Below are positions 40,301-48,839 of a stretch of DNA of 64,000 nucleotides, piece by piece. This DNA is from Larus michahellis (taxonomy: Eukaryota; Chordata; Aves; Charadriiformes; Laridae), in contig NC_133901.1 of the NCBI RefSeq assembly GCF_964199755.1, positions 27,120,397 through 27,184,396 on the forward strand, written 5' to 3'. Every line of letters begins with the position of its first letter. Position 1 is the first letter of the stretch. The notes below the pieces were generated by a model. That model did not search any database. It was not told where the DNA came from and saw only the letters and a list, made by a program, of their open reading frames with translations. Both the position numbers and the translations under genes were made by a program.

Positions 40301-43300
40301 CACATGAATATATTTGCCAGTGAAAACGTTAGGAAGAAACTGTGTGTGAAATAGCACACTGTTAGCACAGATTCATCCTTGGGGTCCCCTCAGTCATGGC
40401 TCTAAACACCTCTCTCAGGTTTCCTTCAGTAAAAATAGTCAGGTGCTCAGGATCTGGCCACTTTAGGAAACCTTTCTTGGTCAAGAGTCAGCACTGCACA
40501 CACTTTTAATCTGCAATAAGGATGTGACGTTCCTAAGAACAATGCATACCCTGAGGACATGATGGCTCCCCAAGCTGGAGTATGCTTCTGATGTGCAGGT
40601 GTGCTGTGAAAAACAGTCTTTGAAAATAACACTGAAGTTTCATAGCCATTTCCTCTCTGTCACGGCTAGGTGAAATATACCCAAGCACAAGATAATGCTT
40701 CTTATTTCTACCTCCATTTTTACGTAGTATCTAAAACCACACCAAGCTTTTTCTGCCCCTAAAATCAGCACCAGTAATAATTACACTCCAATCAGAATTC
40801 TCCTTATGATGTTGCTAGTGAAACCTGTGTCACAATGAGAAATCAGCTCAGTCTCCTGGAGTTGTTTTAGTTCTACAGAGCAGTTCTACATAAAGTATAT
40901 GGCCTGAAGACACATAGGAGGCCAACCTGTTAATTAAGGAGCTTTGGCATTTTACAGTGTTTTTCTGATGACAACTGCTGTTACCAGTCTTGCCATAGTC
41001 ACACAGATTTTGGAACATGGGATGTGAGTCCACCTAAAGAAGCAATATTTAATTACACAATGATACAGCAAAGCTTTCTGATGATTTTTGTCAAGGAAAC
41101 AGATATTGATCAAAGCCTAAAAGAGTTCTGGCATGCTGCTGCATGTCAGCTTATGTCAAAATTGTCAGAGGCCAAGATTTTCCGCTAACATGCATTCAGT
41201 AGAATGAATACTGAAGACACCAAAATGGAAGAGAAGTTTCAGTGACAGTTAAAGACATGCTCACTGAAAATTGTGTCTTTCTGGCAGAGGAAGTGAAACC
41301 CAGAAGTAAATTTGCAGCTTTGAAATTTTTGGCTCCTGTCAACATAGAGGCAGGCTATTATTCTAAACAGTGGTTTGTAAGTCTGCAACGTTCTTACATT
41401 CTCTAACATTGATCTTCAGTTATAAAGGCTGAGTAGAAACATCTGCCAAAAATGTATTCATCTACCCGCTCTCTTCTTGACACCTTTTGAAAAGCAGCAG
41501 TGTCGAAGTGTCTTGTTCTGCTGTGAAGCCTGTAGAGGGAGCTCAGGTTAACAAATAAACCCTTGACCCAGAGCTGAGACACCACAAGGGACAGAGCCAT
41601 CAAAACACAAACTTCTCTTTTGAAAAAACGCAGCAGAAAGAAACTAGTAATTTAAGCAAAACTTAGTAATAATGGAAAAAATAACAGCAGAAGAAGTATT
41701 GATAACATTAAAAAACAGGTGGCAAGTTCTCTTTAAATAATATAACTATTCAAGATACATTTATGGTCATGAGTGAGCTAAAACATTAGGATCAAAATAA
41801 CTGACCCACCCCAGGATATCCCGAGGAGTAAGTTTGTTTCTGTTGGGAAATGGCCGCGCAGCTGAAAAAATGCAGTGCTTCATAAGGAGAGAGAGGCTAA
41901 ACCTCTCTCCTGTCCTCCACGACCAGGCCATCTCTGACTGCCATACAGAGCGCTCCTGCAGAGTGTATCAAGACTACGTCACTAAGCTATTTGTGGCCTG
42001 ATTCTGCTCCCTTTGCACTAGTGGAATTCTATCGCCTTCACAGCGATTTCAGGAGACCCTCAATACACACTGAGGCATGGCTGTACTCATGCGTATAGAA
42101 AAATATGCTCCTACCACATGCCATAAAATCACTGGTGGCTTGGTGTATGTCACAATTAATCAAAATAAACCCTGCGTAAATATGTATAGTCTGAGAGCAG
42201 GGCGAAAGGTCCAGACTCAACCTGATTCCAAAATTTGTTTATGGATAAGCCCATAAAATTAGATTTGGGGTTCCAGTCCACCAGATATGGAACAGACCAC
42301 AAGGTGGCGATTCAGATAAAAACCTCACTAGATACCGTTCAGGCCTGATTCTGGTCTAGACCAGGTTACGCTCTATGAAATTCAAGCACCTGCGTCTTTC
42401 CCTTTGGGCTACCAACCACCCTCCCTCTCCTTGACAGAAAGCTTTGCAGAATGAAGACTGGATTTGCTACGTGTCTGTCCACGTGCCATAGGTGAAGAAT
42501 ACACTTTTTGTTTTCCCTACCTTTTGCAGGCAGCCAGCATAAATAATGAACCCTTTGGCATGAAGGTGCTTCGCCAAGGCAAATCCAAACCCTGAGTCAC
42601 AACCTGTTATAAGCACAGCTCTGCTGCCAATCTGCAAAACAAAACAGAACAAAATGCACTGGAACTGAGTATTTGAAATCAGTGATTTGCAGTGCACAGA
42701 ACAAAACCATGTCCTTGGCCAGGAGCAGTCCGTTCCAGGGACCTTCTCTATACTCATTGCCAGCTACTGCCACCCAGTGCCTCCTGAAGACAAGAAACAA
42801 AGGTTTCGTATCAAGTTCACTCCAGTGAGGCAGGATCACAAGACAAAGAGAAGTTGAGCACCTCTGGCAACAGGCTCTCAAGGAAAAGAGACCAAGCAAA
42901 TCACCATGCTCTTGCAGTTCACATCCATCTTGAAATCTGAAAATATACCAGAGAGTTCCCAAGGCATGTTTTCCCATCAGTAGGGACTGTTCCTGTATGT
43001 TCAAAGCAGGCAGGAGTCCACTATTCTGTGCCGTGCAGCCTGCAGGGCACGGGCAAGATAGGTTGACTGAAGAAAGGATATGGGTTAACCTTACTGACCT
43101 CATCTTTCTCTATCCCATAAACCCTCTAGCACTGGGTTTTAAAAGCTAAGCAGAATCAAGCAGGTTTAATATTTGAAATTAAGACCACTTGGTCATCAGT
43201 CTTTTTGTTTGGCTGGTTTCTTTGGTCGTCTTATTTTGCTAACTTAGGATTTAAATAGAAGTACACCTCCTTCCTTCTCCAAACCCCTTCTTCTAACGCA

Positions 43301-46300
43301 AAGATAGGTAGCAGTTTAGTGACATGTTAAAAACTGCATAGTGTGTCAGACATTCCAGAAACAAGTGCATGTGCAGCAAAGTGCTGCAGTGGGTGGGATT
43401 AGGTAATAGTTACTTGCAATTCACTCCAACTCATCTCTTTTAACAAACTAGAAATTTGGCTTTCCCCAGCATACATCATACAGTGTGATCAGGATCACAC
43501 TGGAAGTCCAGCAGTGATGCAAGGACCCTATCTGGACTCCTGAGACCCAGGGTTATGGAGCAAAATGTGCATGCTCTAGCACTGCTACAGTGCTGAGTTC
43601 TGTGCCACAAGACAGGCAAGAGGGCAAAACATCCCCCTTTCTTTTACCTGGCACTGTTCCTGGCAAGTTAGCACCTTCAAGGAGACAGCTGTTAAAGAAG
43701 AGGGCCACTCTCCAGATCAAGAGGTGAGGACACACCGATTTATTTACATCTCTTTATACAACCATACTCCAGAAAGTGTGCTTTATTAAAAATTTGTCAT
43801 GCAAATTCCCTCCACTCTAAGGTGGAAGATTTCATTTGCCGAGTGAGTTCCAAAAATAGAAAAAACCCACTAGTCTGATTGTTTATTTCCATCCCTAGCA
43901 GCATGTACCGTGCTACGTCAATGGCAGCTCTGTGCTAGGAAAGAATGTGGAGTATGTTGGAGAGGTCCAGCTCAGAGTCTTTCTGGCAAATCAGAAAGAA
44001 GAATTTAGTCAACAGGCTTCAGGGATTTTAAAACCCCAGCTCAGCAGAACTAGTTCCTGGAAACCACAATCACACTCACCTGATCAACTTCACTTGCATA
44101 AGAGCGGCTGCCACACGGGGACAAGACAGGGAAGCAAAACCTTTGCACAGGCCTGTTAAAAAAGAACAAACCCAACAATAGAACAATCAGGCATGGAATA
44201 TCTTGTCCATACCCTGGTGCTGCAGCATACACATGAAAAGGAATGTGGTGTTGCCTATATAAATGATGTAGACTGTCATTTGAGAAGACAGAATCCAGTC
44301 TACAGTTCTCCTTAGTCTGAGCCTGTTTCCTACAGTATGAAACATTTGTTTCTCAAAAGACTTTGATGCTATTTCCAGCTGCAGAAGCTGTCTGAATATT
44401 ACCAAGAATTCCAAAGCAGCTCCTGGTCTGGAGGCACAAAGCTGTTTCCACCCACAAAATGGGTGTTTTCATTTCCAACAGCAACAACGCTCTCACTTGG
44501 AGTTGCACAAAGCTGAGGTAGGAGAAGTTATTAATTTATCTGATGAAAGTATTCTGCTGTGGCATTGTCTCTGATACCTAGCCTAAGGTTGAATCTGCTT
44601 GGATCTATCACACTGCTTTTACACACAGGTCCACCCTTCTGTCATCTTGGGTGACATTTCTCCCTCTGCAGTGCCTACACTTTAGATACTCTTAGATTTT
44701 ATATCCCCTTTTTGCAACCGTTAAGCCAAGAGACATTATATCTTTGAGCATACCTGCCATGCAAACCTGAAGTTCCTCTGCACAGTATGTCTGACTCCCA
44801 GGAAGAAAAACTGTGTTCATAAAGACACACCAGAGCAAAGCAACAATGCCTTCCAGTGACATTCTATTTAGGAAAGCTATGCTACCAGTAGCATCACGCT
44901 GTCTTAGGTCTTGGCATCATTCATCAAAACCGGGCCTAGAAAACACACCAGAGTGACCCTAGCCTCTGTCCTTGCCAGCCACCTCTCTGGATTATACCAG
45001 CTTTTTCATTTTTGCTTCGGGCACTGGCATTGCCCTCTCAGAGCCTTCTGGCCTTCCGCTAGACTTGCTGTACTTCATCTACCCTCTGGCCCCTCTAACA
45101 ACATCTACCCTTCAGCAGAGCTTATCTTTCAGGCCGCTCTTCTGTCTTCTAAGTGAATTTGCATAATCATTCACAATTATCTCCTGCTAAGACATCACAG
45201 GCACTCCCAGAGTGACCTGTGCTACACTGAACAGCAATCTGCGGACACCCTGGCCTCTGAGCTGCATCTTAGGAAAACAAGGCTAGAAAAAAGGTCTGCT
45301 CGGGCAGAAGCTTTGAACCAGATGGGAAAGGAGCTGATTTATATTCGGGCAACAGTGTCTGCTCACCTCTCTGCAACAGTTTAGCTCTTTTTCTAATTTT
45401 GAGTGTCACAAGCCAAATCAGCTCTTGAAATAGCTACAGCCAATTTAATTGCTGCAAAGGTCAGTCCTCAAGCAAAGTCTGCGTTAACATCACTGACCTG
45501 CAATCCTGGCTTGGAACTTTTATCTCAACAAGCTTCTTGGGGTGTCTCAAAGTGCCCAGAAGTGTTCATAACATTTCTTTTAGTTGCATGAACTTGATTT
45601 TTATTTTTCAGTGTCATGTCTGGTCCTGTTATTTCACTGCAGAGCACTGACTTGCTGCACTCTATTCACATTAACCTGTAGAGAATAACTACTTGACATT
45701 TCTGCCTACCTTGACCTGAAGGCAAGGGCATAAAATAGATGCCGGCTGCTGATCAGCAGGAATGTCATCAGAGGAAACAGCTATGATGCATATGCGATGT
45801 TAGCCCCCGCAGTACACTACTACACCATGAGCCATTTTTGTCATTCTGCATGACTGAATTCCAGAGACCACAACTGAGAGCTTTAAAATGCACAGATGGT
45901 CCTCGAATTGGATCTGTGCTTGTAACCATGCATTCACTTTTGTTCAGTTACACCAAAAAAGGCAGTCCTCAGCTTGAAAAGTCAAGTATATAAATGCTAC
46001 CTCAGTGCATTAAGATACTGGTATAGTGACAACACTGCCTTTCAGATGAACAGTTCTATTTCCATTTCAGGTTTAGCAGCTTGTGGGTACTTCAAAAAAT
46101 TCAACATATTTTTGCCCTGACTACAAGACACACAAAGCACAAATACACAGCAAGCAGAGCAAAAGAAGAAGAAAAAAAATGCTGAAAATTCTTTTCTCAA
46201 ATTAATAAAGCATTAATTTGTATTTTTAAGGCCACAGCAGACTCCTGCCAGTGCAGCTTTGGTGTGGGGGAAGTCAATAGGAGATAAAAGGCCTATGTCT

Positions 46301-47281
46301 GTTTGCATAGGAAATCTCTAGCAGCTTAGCTATCTCTGGTCTCTACTTCCTTGTTGTCACCAAGGGTCACAGGAGCACCCTTGACGGTGATGGTGCCAGA
46401 CACCACTATCAACAGCAGTAGAACAACACTGGAGGTGGCAGCTCTTGCTTAGCAGGCCATGAGCCACTTTTAAATGGCTAATATGCAATTACACACTGTA
46501 CACACAGTACGCACCACTGTTTGGAAACCTTGCCCTAAAGCAAAGCCAGTAAAAGCACTCAACTTGCTTTGAGTTTGGACTAGTAGGGTTCCCATCATAT
46601 AGCAATATATTTTCAGAGCTAGGAATTAGAATTAAGCAATTTTCTGTTCATGTTCAGAAAAAAACAGCTTCATTACCCAGCCCACCTCCACTTCTCACTA
46701 AAACCCTCCCTCTCAACTTTCTCATTTCATGTGATTCATTGCCTCTTTAATGAAGTCATAGAAATATACAACTGTTCTTTGCACTGCAGCAAGGCCTGCT
46801 TGCTGATATTCAGGAATAAATCCTTGACTTGACACTGAATGTTTTGACTGCAGATTATTGTCCAAGTGTAAAAAAAACATGTTGCCAACCCCTCCTTGCA
46901 TATAGAGTCCATCTCCTCTGTGCTCTGTTCAATGACTGAGCCCTGGCACAGGCTGTCCAGGGAGGTTGTGGAATCTCCATCCTTGGAGATGTTCAAAAGC
47001 CATCTGGACACAGTTATGGGCAACTAGCTCTAGGAGGCCCTGCCTGAGCAGGGTGGTTGGACCAGATGACCTCTAGAGGCCCCTTCCAACCTCAGCCACC
47101 CTGGATTCTGTAAATAAACTGTCCCACTAAAGTCAAATGGGCCCTCAATGTGTGCTTTACTCAAGATGTCACTCTTTCTTCTCTACCAAGTTACTTACCT
47201 AAAGCCATTCCGTGTGTCCTTGAAATTCAGGGCTTTCACAGAGAAGCTCAGGAGAGGCCGGGACAACTTGGTAGCCAACAT
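33844..47281 (-). CDS. BDH1: BDH1, mitochondrial D-beta-hydroxybutyrate dehydrogenase (complete, 6 coding exons)
   Basis: Join, in transcript order: 47281-47199, 44152-44080, 42631-42521, 37367-37226, 35854-35702, 34313-33844 (83+73+111+142+153+470 = 1,032 nt, 343 residues). BDH1 interconverts 3-hydroxybutyrate and acetoacetate with NAD(H) on the matrix side of the inner mitochondrial membrane, in ketone-body use and production; the mammalian enzyme depends on phosphatidylcholine. I see a basic presequence ([11 protein letters not shown]), the SDR cofactor motif TGCDSGFG at 61-68, NNAG at 143-146, Asn168 (NLWGT), Ser195 (NISSM), and Tyr208/Lys212 in YCITK. These form the Asn-Ser-Tyr-Lys tetrad. 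The conserved C-terminus ([20 protein letters not shown]) ends in DRLYVY. All six exons join in phase at GT-AG sites. Both the length and the N-terminus match human BDH1 as I recall it, so I regard this as the orthologue. It is divergent from a paralogue starting at 48,729. Confidence 0.96.
34314..35701 (-). other. BDH1: BDH1 intron between the 153-bp and terminal exons
   Basis: 1,388 bp, donor GTGAGT at 35,701-35,696, acceptor TAG at 34,314-34,316. No repeat or RNA gene recognised within it. Confidence 0.9.
35702..35854 (-). CDS. BDH1: BDH1 coding exon, 153 bp (residues 137-188)
   Basis: Encodes [18 protein letters not shown] and [18 protein letters not shown]. It carries the NNAG strand motif (143-146) and the tetrad Asn168. 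The acceptor is TTCTAG and the donor GTGAGT. Its length and phase are identical to the plus-strand exon at 63,403-63,555, and 42 of 50 whole codons encode the same residue. Confidence 0.97.
35855..37225 (-). other. BDH1: BDH1 intron between the 142-bp and 153-bp exons
   Basis: 1,371 bp, donor GTACAC, acceptor TTCTAG. AT-rich. Nothing else recognised. Confidence 0.9.
37226..37367 (-). CDS. BDH1: BDH1 coding exon, 142 bp (residues 90-137)
   Basis: Encodes [18 protein letters not shown], then [20 protein letters not shown] and EDPEK. This is the Rossmann-fold segment after beta-2 that includes beta-3 and leads towards NNAG. The acceptor is CCTCTAG and the donor GTACAC. It starts in phase 0 and ends one base into Gly137. 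Of 47 residues, 21 match the plus-strand paralogue exon, making it the least conserved core exon of the pair. Confidence 0.95.
37368..42520 (-). other. BDH1: BDH1 intron between the 111-bp and 142-bp exons
   Basis: 5,153 bp, donor GTAGGG, acceptor TAG. Frames inside it (for example at 38,477-38,923) have no recognisable domain. I see no clear interspersed repeat. Confidence 0.85.
42521..42631 (-). CDS. BDH1: BDH1 coding exon, 111 bp (residues 53-89)
   Basis: Encodes [20 protein letters not shown] and ends AGCLQK. It carries the Gly-rich NAD-binding turn TGCDSGFG (61-68). The acceptor is TTTTGCAG and the donor GTAGGG, both phase 0. Same length and phase as the plus-strand exon at 52,626-52,736, with 25 of 37 residues identical. 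Confidence 0.97.
42632..44079 (-). other. BDH1: BDH1 intron between the 73-bp and 111-bp exons
   Basis: 1,448 bp, donor GTGAGT, acceptor TTGCAG. A 168-codon frame that overlaps the adjacent exon in the wrong register is not coding. Confidence 0.85.
44080..44152 (-). CDS. BDH1: BDH1 coding exon, 73 bp (residues 28-52)
   Basis: Encodes [20 protein letters not shown], then EVDQ. It aligns with the part of mammalian BDH1 just before the dehydrogenase core (human has GRRTYAS there), probably the end of the mitochondrial presequence. The acceptor has a strong pyrimidine tract (TTTGTTCTTTTTTAACAG), and the donor is GTGAGT. Its first base completes Arg28 with the AG from the upstream exon. Confidence 0.9.
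44153..47198 (-). other. BDH1: BDH1 intron between the first two coding exons
   Basis: 3,046 bp, donor GTAAGT at 47,198-47,193, acceptor AACAG. It contains an antisense CR1 fragment (46,934-47,112) whose end lies only about 86 bp from the donor. Confidence 0.85.
46934..47112 (+). mobile_element. CR1 LINE 3'-end fragment, diverged, in BDH1 intron
   Basis: The sequence shows the CR1 3' end: 'CAGGCTGTCCAGGGAGG', 'GGAGATGTTCAAAAGCC', 'GGTTGGACCAGATGACC', 'CCCCTTCCAACCT' and a terminal 'GGATTCTG'. It is 5'-truncated, lacks an intact frame and is more diverged than the copy at 12,786. It sits antisense to BDH1. Confidence 0.88.
47199..47281 (-). CDS. BDH1: BDH1 first coding exon (residues 1-27 plus 2 nt)
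   Basis: Starts at ATG 47,281-47,279 and encodes [16 protein letters not shown], then [11 protein letters not shown]. It ends with AG, which completes Arg28 with the next exon, at a consensus donor GTAAGT. The start resembles human BDH1 (MLATRLSRPL, from memory). Positive charge, hydroxyl residues and no acidic residue until Asp22 fit a mitochondrial targeting peptide. The exon continues upstream as 5' UTR to about 47,330, where TATTGCAG forms an acceptor. Confidence 0.93.
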
Positions 47282-47330
47282 GCTTTCAATTAACACACTC
47301 TACCAACAGCAAGACTGTTCTTCCTTAGCT
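47282..47330 (-). other. BDH1: BDH1 5' UTR part of exon 2
   Basis: 49 nt between the predicted acceptor (CTTGTATTGCAG) and the ATG. It has no upstream ATG. Confidence 0.55.
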
Positions 47331-48574
47331 CTGCAATACAAGATAGCACCTCTGTTTCGGTTGCTCAATTATTTTGTAAGTCATGCTGACTCCATGTATT
47401 TCAACAAGAAAATAAAGTCCAAAGGAACTCATCGTTCCCCCTTGCAGTCCCTCACACTGAGATAAACAGCTCAACCTTCAATCACCTCAAGATGCTTTTA
47501 AATAGGAAAAAGATTATAAGTAAACTGACAAGCAAGGAGGCATTTAAAGAAAATGACAATTTCCCCTCCTTTAATATATCTTTAACTGTATTGTCTGAAA
47601 CAGCTAAAAATTAAGGTATTTACATGGAATATATTATTTCAAGTGAGCTATATGAAATAATTTTAAACTAAAATATAAGTTCAAGTCATGGGTGATGTTA
47701 CATGTTCCCAAAGCAATCCTTGGGCTTTACAGCTAGTACAGCCATGTGCTTAAAAATACATTTCTAATTAAGTGATGCTGCTGATGCTGGACTATGCACA
47801 GGGAATCACCATTAAACTCACTATGAGGCGAAAACAGCTCAAGAACAAAAGTTAAGTCCAGAAAGTTAATTTCAATCATATTCATCTTGGATAAAACAAA
47901 AAAAAAAATAATCAGAAAATCGGTATCTAATTGCTAGGACTTATTTGCATCTTTGCCGAAGAGCTGCTGCGGCAGCTTCAGGGCCTGCTGGGAAACAGGC
48001 CTCGACTGAAAATCTGCGAAATTACCACAAAAAACGCAATGGTGGGGCACCGAGCTCGCAAGGGGGAGGTCTAGGCTGGGGAGGACCAGCTGGCTCCGGC
48101 AATCCTGTGGAATTCGGCGGTTTTGATCAAAGTCGGTGGCCGGCCACGCAATTTTTTTTTGTGAGGAATTTTGCCGGGAGGAGGCGGGGGGACGGACCTT
48201 CCCCGGGCAGGCCCCACGCAGGGGCGCGGCCCCCGCCGCCGGCAACGGGCTCGCCAAGGACGCGCGGGTGCGTGTCGGCCCCGCGGAGGAGGGACACGGT
48301 GGCCCGGGGCGGCGGGGACACGACCGCGGCCTCCCACGCGTGATCGCCGCGGGGCGGGCTGCAGGCGGAGGCCGCGCAGGACGGGGGATGCCGGCGCCTC
48401 CCGCCGCGGCCTGCCCCGCCCGGATGGACCCCTCCCTCCCCGCGGGCGGGCAAGGTCAGCGGGCAGCCCAGCAGCCAGGAGTCCGTTGTTGTCGCCGTCG
48501 CCCTTCCCGGCCCGCTCGCCCCCCTCCCGTGGAGGCCCCGAGGCGGCGGCGGCAACGGGCCGGCCGCGCATTAC
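47331..48574 (-). other. BDH1: Predicted BDH1 first intron
   Basis: Lies between a predicted noncoding first exon in the CpG island and exon 2. Its 5' part (as transcribed) is CpG-rich; the rest is AT-rich with no repeat recognised. Confidence 0.45.
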
Positions 48575-48650
48575 CTGGAGCCGGCGGGCCTGCCGGGCGC
48601 TGCTGCCGTTTGAATGAGGCTGGGCCCGTGGCCCGGCTGCCGGGGCGCGG
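48575..48650 (-). other. BDH1: Predicted noncoding first exon of BDH1
   Basis: On the minus strand, CCGGCTCCAG is followed by GTAATG, a good splice donor, inside the CpG island and 1.2 kb upstream of the exon 2 acceptor. The 5' end is unknown; I placed it near the GC boxes. Splicing to 47,330 is inferred. Confidence 0.4.
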
Positions 48651-48652
48651 TG

Positions 48653-48684
48653 GGGGGCGGGCCGGGGGAAGGGCCGGGGCGGGC
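48653..48684. promoter_or_regulatory. GC boxes (Sp1/KLF-type) in the bidirectional promoter
   Basis: GGGGGCGGGCC at 48,653-48,663 and GGGGCGGGC at 48,676-48,684 match GC-box consensus. They lie between the predicted BDH1 first exon and the paralogue start codon. Confidence 0.6.
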
Positions 48685-48728
48685 GCGGGCGGCGGCGGCG
48701 ATAGGCTGCGGCCGTGCGGGGCGTCGCC

Positions 48729-48839
48729 ATGCTGCTGCTGGCGCTGGGCGCCGCGCTGCTGCTGGCGGGCGGCGGGCGGCGTCTGCTCCCCCGCCTCCTC
48801 CTCCTCCTCCTGCCGCGGCGGGCCCGCCGCGCCCTGCCC
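48729..48839 (+). CDS. Paralogue exon 1, Leu/Arg-rich N-terminus (residues 1-37)
   Basis: Encodes [20 protein letters not shown], then [18 protein letters not shown] hydrophobic stretch at 1-16 and a Leu6 run are separated and followed by Arg clusters. It ends in phase 0 at donor GTGAGT (48,840). It shares no similarity with the two N-terminal BDH1 exons. It could be a signal anchor or an unusual mitochondrial presequence. Confidence 0.85.

Noticed and set aside
42597..43103. 168-codon minus-strand frame overlapping the BDH1 111-bp exon
   Set aside because: It reads the exon in the wrong register; the right register gives the SDR Gly motif.
44080..44232. Possible BDH1 translation start directly upstream of the 73-bp exon
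   Set aside because: No in-frame ATG exists there. A strong acceptor (TTTTTTAACAG) begins the exon at 44,152, and the real MLATKLSRP start exon was found at 47,281 with matching phase.
44355..44470. Alternative first-exon candidate starting [13 protein letters not shown] on the minus strand
   Set aside because: Its donor leaves one base over instead of two, so it would put the 73-bp exon out of frame.
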